Source: Limnovirga soli
Lineage (GTDB): Bacteria > Bacteroidota > Bacteroidia > Chitinophagales > Chitinophagaceae
DNA: 64,000 nucleotides
Direction: 5' to 3'
Assembly: GCF_013106755.1 (NCBI RefSeq)
Contig: NZ_WHPF01000018.1
Span: forward strand, 1 to 64,000
The notes beneath the pieces are model-generated. The model saw only the letters and a program-made list of their open reading frames with translations, ran no database searches and was not told the origin of the DNA. Within the stretch, counting starts at the first letter, position 1. Every line of letters begins with the position of its first letter. Of this stretch, positions 36,560 through 45,992 are shown in pieces. The translations under genes and the position numbers were made by a program.

Positions 36560-36978
36560 TGAAAACTGAAATAGCAGAAATATTAAAGCGTAATCAGCTA
36601 AGTGTTACCGATAGCAGAACCAGTATTCTGGAGCTTTTTCGCAGCAGTAAATCAGCATTGGCGCATGCCGATATTGAGAAAAAAACAAGTGAACAGTTCG
36701 ACCGTGTTACCATTTACCGTACCCTGCAAACCTTTGTAGAAAAGGGTATTGTACATACCATTCCAACGGCCGATAACTCAGTGCTTTATGCATTGTGTAA
36801 AGACAATTGCTCGCAGGGCCACCACCACGATAATCACGTGCATTTTATTTGCGACGATTGTGGAGTTACTTATTGCCTTGAGCATATCAGTATTCCCAAT
36901 GTGCAGGTGCCCGAAGGGTTTATTACCAAACAAACCGATCTGGTAATGAGTGGACAATGTGATAAGTGTAACGCTTAA
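36559..36978 (+). CDS. Fur family transcriptional regulator
   Basis: A 139-residue metalloregulator. The N-terminal winged helix (LKRNQLSVTDSRTSILELF, RVTIYRTLQTFVEKGIVH) binds DNA. The C-terminal dimerisation domain carries His-rich and Cys pairs: HHHDNHVHFICDDCG and GQCDKCNA, giving a structural zinc site with four Cys, and further His residues for a sensory metal. Which metal (zinc, iron, or peroxide sensing) cannot be told. It overlaps the SCO stop codon by one base. Likely targets are its own operon and the divergent MerC-domain gene. Confidence 0.93.
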   Translation: MKTEIAEILKRNQLSVTDSRTSILELFRSSKSALAHADIEKKTSEQFDRVTIYRTLQTFVEKGIVHTIPTADNSVLYALCKDNCSQGHHHDNHVHFICDDCGVTYCLEHISIPNVQVPEGFITKQTDLVMSGQCDKCNA

Positions 36979-37004
36979 TTCCGGTAATTTTTATATCAAT
37001 TATG

Positions 37005-37090
37005 TGCCCGGCAAGTGCAACGCTATTAAACATCCTTGCGTCGCACTCTTGTACGCATGCAACCATATGCAGCAAAAGCCAAAGCAAACA
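37005..37090 (+). repeat. 3'-end repeat element
   Basis: GTGCCCGGCAAG, CCTTGCGTCGCACTCTTGTA and ATATGCAGCAAAAGCC occur in order: the clearest example of the three-part structure. It lies 59 bp 3' of the Fur-family gene in its sense orientation, at a convergent junction. Confidence 0.78.
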
Positions 37091-37096
37091 GCCCGG

Positions 37097-38128
37097 CTAA
37101 TCTTCCCATACGGTTAAGCCTTCACTGCAATTGGCACAAATATCAATATTCTTGCGGCTCGTCATTAATTCGCGTCGAAACTGTTTATAGTTATCGTTAT
37201 GCCAGGTTTCTTTAAAAGATTGTGTTTTTAAATTGCCCAGTTGGTGCATGGCATCCTTATCAAAACAGCAGGGTACTACTAGTCCATCCCAGGTAATAAC
37301 ATTGGCATGCCATAATTTCCAGCAATGGTTACTCAACCCGCTTTTAATATTCATTTTGCCGGTGCTATCTTTTTTATAACGGCTGTATTTATCAATGCTT
37401 GGAATGAGGTTATTGGGGTCGTTTTCATAATCGTAAACCTGTGCTGTTTTAAACCTAACCTGGTCTACACCAATTTCTTTTGCCAGTTGCTTAATAGCAT
37501 CAATCTGGTGTTCGTTGGGTTTTACCACCAAAAACTGAAAAAAGACAAAAGGGGTTTTACTATTCAGTTGCTTTTTCCACTTAACAATATTGCGGGCACC
37601 TTCCAGTACCTTTTCCAGTTTGCCGCCTACACGGTACTGCTGGTAAACATCCTGTGTGGTGCCATCTATTGAAATAATTAAACGGTCTAAACCACTTTCT
37701 ACGGTTTGTTTGGCTTTTTCATCAGTTAAATAATGCGCATTGGTAGAGGTAGCAGTATAAATGCCTTTTTTGCTGGCATATTGTACCATTTCTAAAAAAT
37801 CGGGGTTTAAAAAAGGTTCCCCCTGAAAATAGAAAATAAGATAAAGCAACTCCCGGTGTATATCGTTGATGGTTTCTTTAAAAAAATTCTTCTGCAGCAT
37901 ACCAGTTGGCCTGGTAAATTCCCGTAAACCACTTGGGCACTCAGGGCAGCGCAGGTTGCAGGAGGTAGTAGGTTCAAAAGAAATAGAAATAGGATACCCC
38001 CATTGCTTAGGTGTGCGCAACAGTTTACTAAGCTGGTAACTGCTGTATACTTTAGCCGCATTCCATAACCGCCTTATGGTAAACTTGCTAAAAAGATTGA
38101 TGGTATCATTTAAATTAAAGTAAGGCAT
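37097..38128 (-). CDS. Radical SAM protein with SPASM domain
   Basis: A 343-residue protein. The radical SAM cluster ligands Cys-x3-Cys-x2-Cys lie in EPTTSCNLRCPECPSGL (residues ~53-60). The YFQGEPFLNPDFLEM segment is the GGEP-like SAM-contacting motif. The C-terminal SPASM region shows CWKLWHANVITWDGLVVPCC and a final CANCSEG pair for auxiliary Fe-S clusters. Such proteins modify peptides or act in cofactor and tungsten or heme pathways. No precursor peptide gene was found next to it, so its substrate is open. Confidence 0.87.
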   Translation of the reverse strand: MPYFNLNDTINLFSKFTIRRLWNAAKVYSSYQLSKLLRTPKQWGYPISISFEPTTSCNLRCPECPSGLREFTRPTGMLQKNFFKETINDIHRELLYLIFYFQGEPFLNPDFLEMVQYASKKGIYTATSTNAHYLTDEKAKQTVESGLDRLIISIDGTTQDVYQQYRVGGKLEKVLEGARNIVKWKKQLNSKTPFVFFQFLVVKPNEHQIDAIKQLAKEIGVDQVRFKTAQVYDYENDPNNLIPSIDKYSRYKKDSTGKMNIKSGLSNHCWKLWHANVITWDGLVVPCCFDKDAMHQLGNLKTQSFKETWHNDNYKQFRRELMTSRKNIDICANCSEGLTVWED

Positions 38129-38488
38129 ATATGTGTAAAATTAAATGCATACCGCTAATCAATCCAAAGTATCTTTTTTATATACGTTTGCTATCTTGCG
38201 TTTATAGCACCAGCTGGCCTGGCAAAAAAAGTGAAATATATAGTGTTGCAAATTGCTTTTTTGTAAACCTTAAATTAGCGGAACACTGCACTGCATTGGC
38301 TTATAGCCGAAATGGGTTGTATAAAAAAAGTAAGCGCTTGTATTTTGTTGAGTAGCAAGACAGGCGTACAAGTGTGCGACGCAAGTAAAGCTCCTTTAAA
38401 TAACCTGGTGTTTGGCCAATAAAAATTGATTTTATTAAAACTTGTTGCTTAAATAATGATTAATCTATTACATATAAAAGCTAGAGGC
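38129..38488. repeat. Divergent intergenic region with one 3'-end repeat element
   Basis: A 360-bp region between two divergently transcribed genes, without a convincing gene; the short frame at 38131-38355 lacks coding character. An element core TACAAGTGTGCGACGCAAGT at 38368-38387 is followed by AAAGC. It is one of the few copies not placed 3' of a gene. Promoters of both genes must lie here. Confidence 0.6.
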
Positions 38489-40438
38489 ATGAAAAAATTA
38501 CTATCCGGATTTTTATTAACGGTACTAACCGGGCAAATTTTGGCACAAGAGCAGGTTTGCAAAGAAGTTAACACCATTGCCGCCATGGAAAAACTGGCCA
38601 AAGAGAAAAGGTTTAAACCTGTTTCACTAACTCTGGCATCGAATAATTATAACGTTTACTATTATAAGTGCGAGTGGACGATTGACCCGGCGGTTTATTA
38701 TATCAGCGGCAAGGTTTCGCCTTCTTTTACCATTACAAATGCTACTAACAACCTAGTTTTTGATTTGTCTGACGCATTAAGGGTAGACAGTGTATATATG
38801 CGCAAAAAGAAATTAAATTTTGTGCGTAGCGGCAATGCAACCGTAACCGTTCAATTACCCAAAACCTATGGGGCAGGTAAAAAGGATTCAATTACTTTCT
38901 ATTATCAGGGAGCCCCTGTGGGTGGCGGCTTTGGTTCTTTTATACAATCAACACACAATTCCAAACCTGTGTTATGGACATTAAGTGAGCCCTATGGTGC
39001 CAGCGATTGGTGGCCATGCCGCAATGGGTTGGATGATAAAGCCGATAGCATTGACATTTATATCACACACCCCGGCAAATACAAGGCTTCGAGCAATGGT
39101 ATGTTGCAAAGTGTAGCTAAACAGGGTAAAAATGCAACATCCTATTTTAAACACAGGTACCCAATTGCCTCTTATCTGGTAGCTTTAGCTGTTACCAATT
39201 ATACTACGGCTACAGATTTTGTACAATTGGGCAATACCCAAATGCCTGTTATTTCAAATATTTATCCTGAGGATTCTGCTTCCTTTCATGCTGCTATAAC
39301 ACCCGTATTAAATGGTTTACAACTGTTTAGCAACACCTTTACTTTATATCCTTTTGCTAAAGAAAAATATGGCCAAACTCAATTTGGTTGGGGTGGAGGT
39401 ATGGAGCATCAAACCAACTCTTATGTAATTGGTTATGGCGAAAATTTACAAACACATGAGCTGGCCCACCAGTGGTTTGGCGATAAAATAACCTGCGGCA
39501 GTTGGGAAGATATTTGGTTAAACGAAGGTTTTGCTACTTTTTGTGCCGACTTTTTGTACACCGAAAACTATAATCCGGCACAAAACAAAATAAATATAAA
39601 GGCAAACCTTGATTATATTGTATCTCAACCCGGCGGATCGGTTAAGGTAGATGATACCACCAACATCAACAGAATTTTTGATGGCCGCCTTTCCTATGAT
39701 AAGGGCGCATTTTTATTGCGTATGCTGCGTTTTACCATGGGAGACAGTTTGTTTTTTACCGCCTTGCGTAATTATTTAGAAGATCCCCAGCTAAAATACA
39801 ATTTTGCCCGTACAGCCAATTTACAGCATCATTTAGAAGCCGTAAGCGGGTTAAACCTTACGTACTTTTTTAACCAATGGTATCAGGGGCAGGGCTATCC
39901 CTCCTTTACGGTAAAATGGAGCCAGAACGGATTAAACCAGGCCAATATTAATATCAGTCAGGTTACTTCGCATCCCTCGGTATCTTTTTTTCAGGTGCCA
40001 CTGGCCTTAACTTTTAAAAATGCTACCCAGCAAAAAACCATTATTGTACAACATACTATCAATAACCAAATAGTAATTGACAATATTGGATTTAAAGCAG
40101 ATACCGTTTTAATAGATCCCGAAAACTATCTTATCAGTAAAAACAATAAAGCTATTAAACAAGCTCCTTTGGCAAAAGCCGACAACCTGTTGCAAATTAG
40201 TGTTTCGCCAAATCCGTTTACCAACAGGTTAAGTGTAATGGTAAATGATAGTGATGCTAAAAAACTTCTGTTCCAATTGTTTGATAATGCGGGTCAATTA
40301 ATGTTTTCCACTACAGCGCAGCAAAATGTACAGCATACCTATACACTACAAACACCAGCTCATTTATTGCCAGGTAATTATGTATTAAAGGTTATTGCCA
40401 ACAATAAAACAAATAGTTATAACGTAATAAAAAAATAA
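38489..40438 (+). CDS. Secreted M1 family aminopeptidase with T9SS sorting domain
   Basis: The start is at 38489 (MKKLLSGFLLT), giving a standard signal peptide cleaved after ILAQ; the open frame begins at 38456. The N-terminal beta domain is followed by the exopeptidase motif WGGGMEHQTN and the gluzincin zinc site HELAHQWFGDK with the third ligand Glu in WLNEGFATF. The last ~80 residues (SVSPNPFTNRLSVMV ... GNYVLKVI ... SYNVIKK) are a type A T9SS C-terminal domain, so the protein is exported and attached to, or released from, the cell surface. At ~650 residues it lacks the large C-terminal helical domain of PepN. Confidence 0.94.
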   Translation: MKKLLSGFLLTVLTGQILAQEQVCKEVNTIAAMEKLAKEKRFKPVSLTLASNNYNVYYYKCEWTIDPAVYYISGKVSPSFTITNATNNLVFDLSDALRVDSVYMRKKKLNFVRSGNATVTVQLPKTYGAGKKDSITFYYQGAPVGGGFGSFIQSTHNSKPVLWTLSEPYGASDWWPCRNGLDDKADSIDIYITHPGKYKASSNGMLQSVAKQGKNATSYFKHRYPIASYLVALAVTNYTTATDFVQLGNTQMPVISNIYPEDSASFHAAITPVLNGLQLFSNTFTLYPFAKEKYGQTQFGWGGGMEHQTNSYVIGYGENLQTHELAHQWFGDKITCGSWEDIWLNEGFATFCADFLYTENYNPAQNKINIKANLDYIVSQPGGSVKVDDTTNINRIFDGRLSYDKGAFLLRMLRFTMGDSLFFTALRNYLEDPQLKYNFARTANLQHHLEAVSGLNLTYFFNQWYQGQGYPSFTVKWSQNGLNQANINISQVTSHPSVSFFQVPLALTFKNATQQKTIIVQHTINNQIVIDNIGFKADTVLIDPENYLISKNNKAIKQAPLAKADNLLQISVSPNPFTNRLSVMVNDSDAKKLLFQLFDNAGQLMFSTTAQQNVQHTYTLQTPAHLLPGNYVLKVIANNKTNSYNVIKK

Positions 40439-40457
40439 AATAGTAACCTGCATTGGT

Positions 40458-40492
40458 AAAAAATGATTGCCTGCAACAGGCAATCATTTTTT
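40458..40492 (+). terminator. Intrinsic terminator after the M1 peptidase
   Basis: Arms AAAAAATGATTGCCTG and CAGGCAATCATTTTTT with a CAA loop, a perfect 16-bp stem 20 bp after the stop codon. The run of A and T on both sides makes it bidirectional in form. It ends 22 bp before the lysozyme start. Confidence 0.9.
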
Positions 40493-40514
40493 ATTATATA
40501 ATTGCTGCAATAGA

Positions 40515-41291
40515 ATGGTACGTAAGAAAAAAAGAAAATTTAAATGGTGGGTAATGCCAATGCTGCTATTGCTTTTACTTGCAGCCTGTTTGCTGGTAAT
40601 GTACTGGTGGCAGGTGCAACAACAAAATAAAGCCAGGTTTACACAATACGATGGGTACAATATTCCATTGCCGGTTGGATATCCCATTCATGGCATAGAT
40701 GTAAGTTATTACCAGCAATACATTTACTGGCCATCGGTAAAGCAAATGAAAGACGAGGACATTTCCCTTGCTTTTGTTTTTATAAAAGCTACAGAAGGCA
40801 CCAGCAATACCGATAAGCAATTTAACCGCAACTGGCAACAGGCAAAAGACCAACATATTACCCGTGGGGCATATCATTTTTTTATAGCCACTAAAGATGG
40901 TAAACAGCAGGCAAAACAGTTTATTCAACATGTAAAACTAAGCCATGGCGATTTGCCGCCCGTAATTGATGTAGAGCAACTCTATGGTGTTTCGGCAACG
41001 CTAATGCGCCAACGTTTAAAAACCTGCCTGGCCGAAGTAGAAAAAGCCTATCATGTAAAACCCATTATTTATTCAGGGGCAGATTTTTATAACAACTACC
41101 TGGGCAAAGCATTTAACCAATATCCCTTATGGGTAGCGCACTATTTCGAATATAACCAACCACGCGTAAACCGGGTATGGCAGTTTTGGCAACATAGCAG
41201 CAATGGAAAAGTAAGTGGCATACCTGCACCGGTAGATTTTAACGTGTTTAATGGCGATAGTATTGCTTTTAAAAAATTGCTAGTGCCCTAA
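40515..41291 (+). CDS. GH25 family lysozyme
   Basis: The start is at 40515 (MVRKKKRKFKWW); upstream in-frame codons overlap the terminator hairpin. The 258-residue protein has a basic start and a membrane anchor (MPMLLLLLLAACLLVMYWW), then a GH25 barrel: GIDVSYYQQYIYW (first catalytic Asp), FVFIKATEGTSNTDKQFNRN, GAYHFF, LPPVIDVEQ (catalytic Asp and Glu) and PVDFNVFNGD at the end. It hydrolyses the beta-1,4 bond between MurNAc and GlcNAc. As it is membrane-tethered facing the periplasm, cell-wall remodelling is more likely than defence. Confidence 0.92.
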   Translation: MVRKKKRKFKWWVMPMLLLLLLAACLLVMYWWQVQQQNKARFTQYDGYNIPLPVGYPIHGIDVSYYQQYIYWPSVKQMKDEDISLAFVFIKATEGTSNTDKQFNRNWQQAKDQHITRGAYHFFIATKDGKQQAKQFIQHVKLSHGDLPPVIDVEQLYGVSATLMRQRLKTCLAEVEKAYHVKPIIYSGADFYNNYLGKAFNQYPLWVAHYFEYNQPRVNRVWQFWQHSSNGKVSGIPAPVDFNVFNGDSIAFKKLLVP

Positions 41292-41593
41292 CATACAATA
41301 ATGCAAGTAAAGTATAATACCAGCTACAGGCTATTATGGCATCGCCGCTTGCGTCGCAAGCACTTCAGGGTTCCACATATATGGCAACAGAATTATATGT
41401 GAACAATTGCAACGAAAGATGAAAGAATACAAAAATCCAAACATGTTGTCGCATTTTTTTACCTATTCGTATCAACTTATCCAATATTGATGTAAAAGAA
41501 TTGCAATAATTATAATAATGCTATAATTTTCAAAGCTTAAGATAAAGGTTGCCTAAATTTGTTTTTTCTAACATTCTATTTAAAAGTCAATAC
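41292..41593 (+). repeat. Intergenic region with a hybrid 3'-end repeat element
   Basis: GCATCGCCGCTTGCGTCGCA, AGCAC, TTCAGGGTTCC and TATATGGCAACAG combine features of both element variants; CTTGCGTCGCAAG forms a near-perfect palindrome. The core is ~60 bp 3' of the lysozyme gene. The rest is AT-rich DNA leading to the RND operon promoter. Confidence 0.6.
41554..41561 (+). promoter_or_regulatory. Possible -7 promoter element of the RND efflux operon
   Basis: TAAATTTG fits TAnnTTTG and lies 32 bp before the ATG at 41594. This supports that start over the upstream GTG/ATG of the open frame at 41549. No clear -33 element was found. Confidence 0.3.
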
Positions 41594-42664
41594 ATGTTTT
41601 TATATAAAAGAAGGAATATATCCTGTATGCTGGTGCTTGCATCTGTGCTGGTAATAAGTTCCTGTAGCAATAAAAAAGCAGAGCAGCAAACACCCCCTGC
41701 ACAGCCGGCACCAATGGTAGATGTAATTATTGCACAAAATACCAGCATTTCCAATAGTATAGAGGTAAATGGTACCGTGGTAGCCAATGAATTTGTAGAG
41801 CTGCATCCCGAAACCAATGGCAGGGTAGTATACCTGCAGGTGCCAGAAGGCAATTATATAAACGAAGGCACGGTAATAGCCCGTATTTATGATGCCGATT
41901 TACAGGCGCAGCTAAGCAAAGCCACCGCACAGCTGGCCCTAGCCAAAACAACCGAACAAAGACTAAAAAAGCTATTGGATGTAAATGGCGTAAACCAGGC
42001 CGATTATGATGCCGCGGTAAATGAAATAACCAGTCAGCAATCTGAGGTAAACAGGTTAAATGCTTTAATAACAAAAACGGTGGTAAAAGCACCTTTTAGT
42101 GGTATTGTGGGTTTGCGTAAAATTAGTATTGGGGCCTATGTTACCTCAGCGGATATTATTACCACCATTCAGCAGGTAAATAAACTAAAAATAGATTTTA
42201 CGGTGCCATCCTCCTACGGCAGCCTTATAAAAAAAGGCGGCCAGATAGATGTTGGTTTTGATGGCGATAAAGTACACCATAAAGCAATTATAGTAGCTAC
42301 AGAGCCACAGATTGATGCGGCTACCCGTAACGTAATGGTAAGGGCAATGTTGCAAAGCGGCAACCCCAGTCCCGGCACTTTTGCAAAAGTGTATATTAAT
42401 GCTTCAGCAAAAAATGTAAGTAGTATTATGGTACCGGCCAATGCCATTATACCCGATGCACGTAACAAAAAGTTGGTGGTTGTAAAAAATGGCAATGCGG
42501 CATTTGTAAATGTTGAAACCGGGGTTCGCCAGGCAGGTGTGGTAGAAATAACCAGTGGTATAAGTGCCGGAGATTCGGTAGTGGTATCTGGTGTATTGTT
42601 TGCAAGGCCTGATAAGCCGGTGAAAGTGAAAGCAGTAAAGCAATTAAAAGATATTGCCAATTAG
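41594..42664 (+). CDS. RND efflux periplasmic adaptor (membrane fusion protein)
   Basis: About 356 residues, beginning with a lipoprotein signal (CMLVLASVLVISSC). The family layout is visible: a barrel-sandwich half (VELHPETNGRVVYLQVPEGN), a helical hairpin (~100-150, QLSKATAQLALAKTTEQRLK), the second half KAPFSGIVGLRKISIGAYVT, and the beta-barrel and membrane-proximal parts with GTFAKVYINASA and VMVPANAII-like segments. It bridges the inner-membrane pump and the TolC-type channel. It is the first gene of an adaptor-pump-channel operon; the element at 42706 lies between it and the pump gene. Confidence 0.94.
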   Translation: MFLYKRRNISCMLVLASVLVISSCSNKKAEQQTPPAQPAPMVDVIIAQNTSISNSIEVNGTVVANEFVELHPETNGRVVYLQVPEGNYINEGTVIARIYDADLQAQLSKATAQLALAKTTEQRLKKLLDVNGVNQADYDAAVNEITSQQSEVNRLNALITKTVVKAPFSGIVGLRKISIGAYVTSADIITTIQQVNKLKIDFTVPSSYGSLIKKGGQIDVGFDGDKVHHKAIIVATEPQIDAATRNVMVRAMLQSGNPSPGTFAKVYINASAKNVSSIMVPANAIIPDARNKKLVVVKNGNAAFVNVETGVRQAGVVEITSGISAGDSVVVSGVLFARPDKPVKVKAVKQLKDIAN

Positions 42665-42689
42665 CCTTTATTAGTATAGCTGAATAGTA

Positions 42690-42755
42690 TTGTTGCCGTA
42701 CAAGAGTGCGACGCAAGTAAAGCAGCCAAAGGAGTAAGGGCCGGGCCCAAAAATA
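42690..42755 (-). repeat. 3'-end repeat element inside an operon
   Basis: CGTACAAGAGTGCGACGCAA, GTAAAGC and GGGCCGGGCCC occur in order. It sits between the adaptor and pump genes in antisense orientation to both, an exception to the usual orientation. Confidence 0.72.
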
Positions 42756-42802
42756 ATTTTATCATAGCAGTATAATGGCAAATTAGCCATATTAATTGTA
42801 CA

Positions 42803-45800
42803 ATGAATATTTCAGAATTATCGCTCAAGCGACCGGTTTTGGCAACAGTAATGAACCTGTTGATCATGCTGTTTGGTGTGGTGGGTTATACTTTTTTGGC
42901 TGTAAGGGATTACCCTGCAATAGACCCGCCAATTATAACCGTACGTACCAGTTATGTGGGTGCCAATGCCGATGTAATTGAAAGCCAGATTACTGAGCCT
43001 TTGGAAAAGCAGATTAATGGTATACCGGGTGTAAAAAGCATAACATCATCAAGCCAGGTGGGCGCCAGTAATATTACTGTTGAATTTAATTTGGATGTAA
43101 ACCTGGAAACTGCCGCCAATGATGTACGCGATAAAGTAGGACAGGCACAGGGCAATTTACCACAGGATATTGATGCACCACCCGTTGTAAGTAAGGCAGA
43201 TGCCAGCAGCGACTTTATTTTAATGCTGGCGGTACAAAGCCCTACCAAAAGCCTGTTAGAATTGAGTGATTATGCAGAAAATGTATTACAACAAAGGTTT
43301 CAAACCATTAACGAAGTAAGTGGTGTAAATATATTGGGGCAGAAAAGATATGCCATGCGTCTTTGGCTAATACCCGATAAAATGAACGCCTTTAATGTTT
43401 CTTTTACCGATATAAGTGAGGCATTAAATAAAGAAAATGTAGAAATACCTGCCGGCAAAATTTATGGTAATAATACAGAGCTTACCATAAAAACCCTGGG
43501 CCGGCTAACAACAGAACAGCAGTTCAGGGATTTGATTATTAAGGAAGGTGCCACCGGTATTGTTCGCTTAAGCGATGTGGCCAATGTAGAGCTTGGCCCC
43601 GAAAACTACGAACAGGCATGGAAGTATAATGGGGTTAGTGCCGTAGGTTTGGCAATAAGTCCGCAACCCGGCGCCAATTACATAAAAATTGCGGATGAAT
43701 TTTATAAACGGCTGGATGAAATTAAAAAGACCAATAAATCTGACATTGAATTAAATGTTACAATCGATAATACCAGGCTGGTAAGGCAATCTATAACAGA
43801 GGTGGAAGAAACTCTATTAATTTCCTTTAGTTTGGTAGTGTTGGTAATCCTGTTTTTCTTTAGAAACCTGCTGATTGCCCTAAGGCCGTTGATAGATATC
43901 CCTATTTCATTAATTGCTACTTTCTTTATTATGTATGTTGCCGGTTTCTCGGTAAACATATTAACCTTATTGGGAATTGTGTTGGCTACAGGATTGGTGG
44001 TAGATGATGGTATTGTGGTAACTGAGAATATTTTTAGAAAAATGGAAGCAGGTTTGCCCATACGCAAAGCTGCATTGGAGGGAAGTAAGGAAATATTCTT
44101 TGCCGTAATATCTACTTCTATAACGCTGGCAGTTGTGTTTTTGCCGGTAATATTTTTACAGGGGTTTGTGGGTAGCCTGTTTAGGGAATTTGGTATTGTG
44201 GTAGCTGGTGCAGTATTAATTTCTGCATTCGTATCCTTAACCATAACCCCGGTACTTAATGTGTATTTAAATAGGAAAAATGCCAGTCATGGCTGGTTAT
44301 ATGTAAAAACAGAACCCTTTTTCGCCGGTATGGAAAACGGGTATAAAAAGCTGCTGAAGGGTTTTATGAAATTGCGCTGGATGGCATGGGTAATTGTATT
44401 GGCTTGCGTTGGCATCATCTGGTATACCTACACCAACCTGCAAAGCGAAATTGCCCCTATGGAAGACCGCAACAGCGTTCGTTTTTCTTTAACAGCACCC
44501 GAAGGTACCAGCTATGATAAGATGATACAATCATCCGATAAGCTGGTAGATTTTTTATACGATTCTGTGCCCGAAAGATCTTTTGCCTTTGCTGCTACAC
44601 CTGGTTTTAGTGGTACCGGCGTTAACTCAGGTTTTGGCAGGGTGGGCCTTATACCCGCTGACCAACGAACCAGAACCCAGAACGAAATTGCGATGGACCT
44701 AACCAAGAAAATGGCGCGGTTTAACGATGTTAGGGTATTTGCCATACAGGAACAAACCATTTCTGTTGGTCTTGGTTCACGTGGTGCATTGCCCGTACAA
44801 TTCATTTTACAAAACCTGGATTTTGATAAATTAAAAGAGATAGTGCCCAAATTTGTAGAAGAAGCCCGCAAAGAGCCCACTTTCCAAAGTGTTGATGTTA
44901 ACCTTAAATTTAATAAACCGGAGCTGCAGCTCACCATCGATCGTATTAAAGCCAAAGACCTTGGCCTGTCTACTACTGATGTGGCCTCTGCCATACAATC
45001 TGCTTTTAGCGGCCGCAGGCTGGCTTATTTTATCATGAATGGTAAACAATACCAGGTAATTGGGCAAGTTGCACGCGACGACCGTTCTACACCCGCCGAT
45101 ATTGACCGCCTATATGTGCGCAATAGCCGCGGAGAAAATATTCCCTTATCCGCAGTAACCAAACTGGAGGAAAATAGTAATCCGCCTACATTATTCCACT
45201 ATAATCGTTTTAAAGCGGCTACTGTTTCCGCTTCACTAGCCGAGGGCAAAACCATTGGCGATGGCGTAAAAGCCATGCAGGCGATTGGCGATAAATTGCT
45301 CGATGAAAGCTTTCAAACCTCATTAAGTGGCCCATCCAGGGATTATGTAGAAAGTTCTTCCAATACCGCTTTTGCATTTGGACTGGCATTATTGTTAATA
45401 TACCTGGTACTCGCAGCCCAGTTCGAAAGTTTTATAGATCCTTTTACTATCATGATTACTGTGCCGCTAGCGCTGGCAGGTGCCTTATTAAGTTTGTATA
45501 TTTTCGATCAAACACTTAATATTTTCTCTCAAATTGGTATGATTATGCTAATTGGGTTGGTTACAAAAAACGGTATCCTTATAGTAGAATTTGCCAACAA
45601 AAAAAGGGAATTTGGTTTACCCAAAGCAGAGGCAGTGTTAGAAGCAGCTACTCAACGTTTAAGGCCAATTTTAATGACGAGCCTTGCCACCTCCTTAGGT
45701 GCTTTGCCAATTGCATTAAGCCTTGGTGCATCTGCTACCAGCCGTATACCTTTGGGTATTGTAATTGTGGGCGGTATCCTGTTTTCATTGGTGCTAACAT

Positions 45801-45874
45801 TATTTGTAATACCGGCCGTATACACCTATTTCTCCGGTAAACACAAAGTAAAAGAAACGTCAATAACAGAATAA
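42803..45874 (+). CDS. RND efflux pump permease (AcrB/MexF-like)
   Basis: A 1023-residue inner-membrane proton-driven pump. It has the duplicated RND layout: a first membrane helix after SLKRPVLATVMNLLIMLFGV, porter and docking loops, the helix group with the proton-relay Asp pair in GLVVDDGIVVTENIF, a second large periplasmic loop, and a second helix group ending at VIPAVYTYF. The motif GLVTKNGILIVEFANKKRE is typical of the HAE1 family. The substrate is unknown, though drug or lipid export is usual. It is the second gene of the operon and is followed by a TolC-type gene. Confidence 0.96.
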   Translation: MNISELSLKRPVLATVMNLLIMLFGVVGYTFLAVRDYPAIDPPIITVRTSYVGANADVIESQITEPLEKQINGIPGVKSITSSSQVGASNITVEFNLDVNLETAANDVRDKVGQAQGNLPQDIDAPPVVSKADASSDFILMLAVQSPTKSLLELSDYAENVLQQRFQTINEVSGVNILGQKRYAMRLWLIPDKMNAFNVSFTDISEALNKENVEIPAGKIYGNNTELTIKTLGRLTTEQQFRDLIIKEGATGIVRLSDVANVELGPENYEQAWKYNGVSAVGLAISPQPGANYIKIADEFYKRLDEIKKTNKSDIELNVTIDNTRLVRQSITEVEETLLISFSLVVLVILFFFRNLLIALRPLIDIPISLIATFFIMYVAGFSVNILTLLGIVLATGLVVDDGIVVTENIFRKMEAGLPIRKAALEGSKEIFFAVISTSITLAVVFLPVIFLQGFVGSLFREFGIVVAGAVLISAFVSLTITPVLNVYLNRKNASHGWLYVKTEPFFAGMENGYKKLLKGFMKLRWMAWVIVLACVGIIWYTYTNLQSEIAPMEDRNSVRFSLTAPEGTSYDKMIQSSDKLVDFLYDSVPERSFAFAATPGFSGTGVNSGFGRVGLIPADQRTRTQNEIAMDLTKKMARFNDVRVFAIQEQTISVGLGSRGALPVQFILQNLDFDKLKEIVPKFVEEARKEPTFQSVDVNLKFNKPELQLTIDRIKAKDLGLSTTDVASAIQSAFSGRRLAYFIMNGKQYQVIGQVARDDRSTPADIDRLYVRNSRGENIPLSAVTKLEENSNPPTLFHYNRFKAATVSASLAEGKTIGDGVKAMQAIGDKLLDESFQTSLSGPSRDYVESSSNTAFAFGLALLLIYLVLAAQFESFIDPFTIMITVPLALAGALLSLYIFDQTLNIFSQIGMIMLIGLVTKNGILIVEFANKKREFGLPKAEAVLEAATQRLRPILMTSLATSLGALPIALSLGASATSRIPLGIVIVGGILFSLVLTLFVIPAVYTYFSGKHKVKETSITE

Positions 45875-45904
45875 ACGGTTAGTTGTTAACCAGGCAAAAG
45901 TATA

Positions 45905-45965
45905 TACATTAAACATCCGTTGCGTCGCACTCTTGTACAACAGAATGCCCTGCAGCAAAACATAT
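45905..45965 (+). repeat. 3'-end repeat element between pump and channel genes
   Basis: CGTTGCGTCGCACTCTTGTA followed by CAACAG and CCCTGCAGCAAAACA; the core is 47 bp 3' of the pump gene in its sense orientation. It lies inside what is otherwise one operon. Confidence 0.72.
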
Positions 45966-45992
45966 TGTTGTAAAAGAAATTATATCCATATA

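Noticed and set aside
38131-38355. Plus-strand frame upstream of the M1 peptidase
   Set aside because: No signal, no family, poor codon pattern; it lies in a divergent promoter region.
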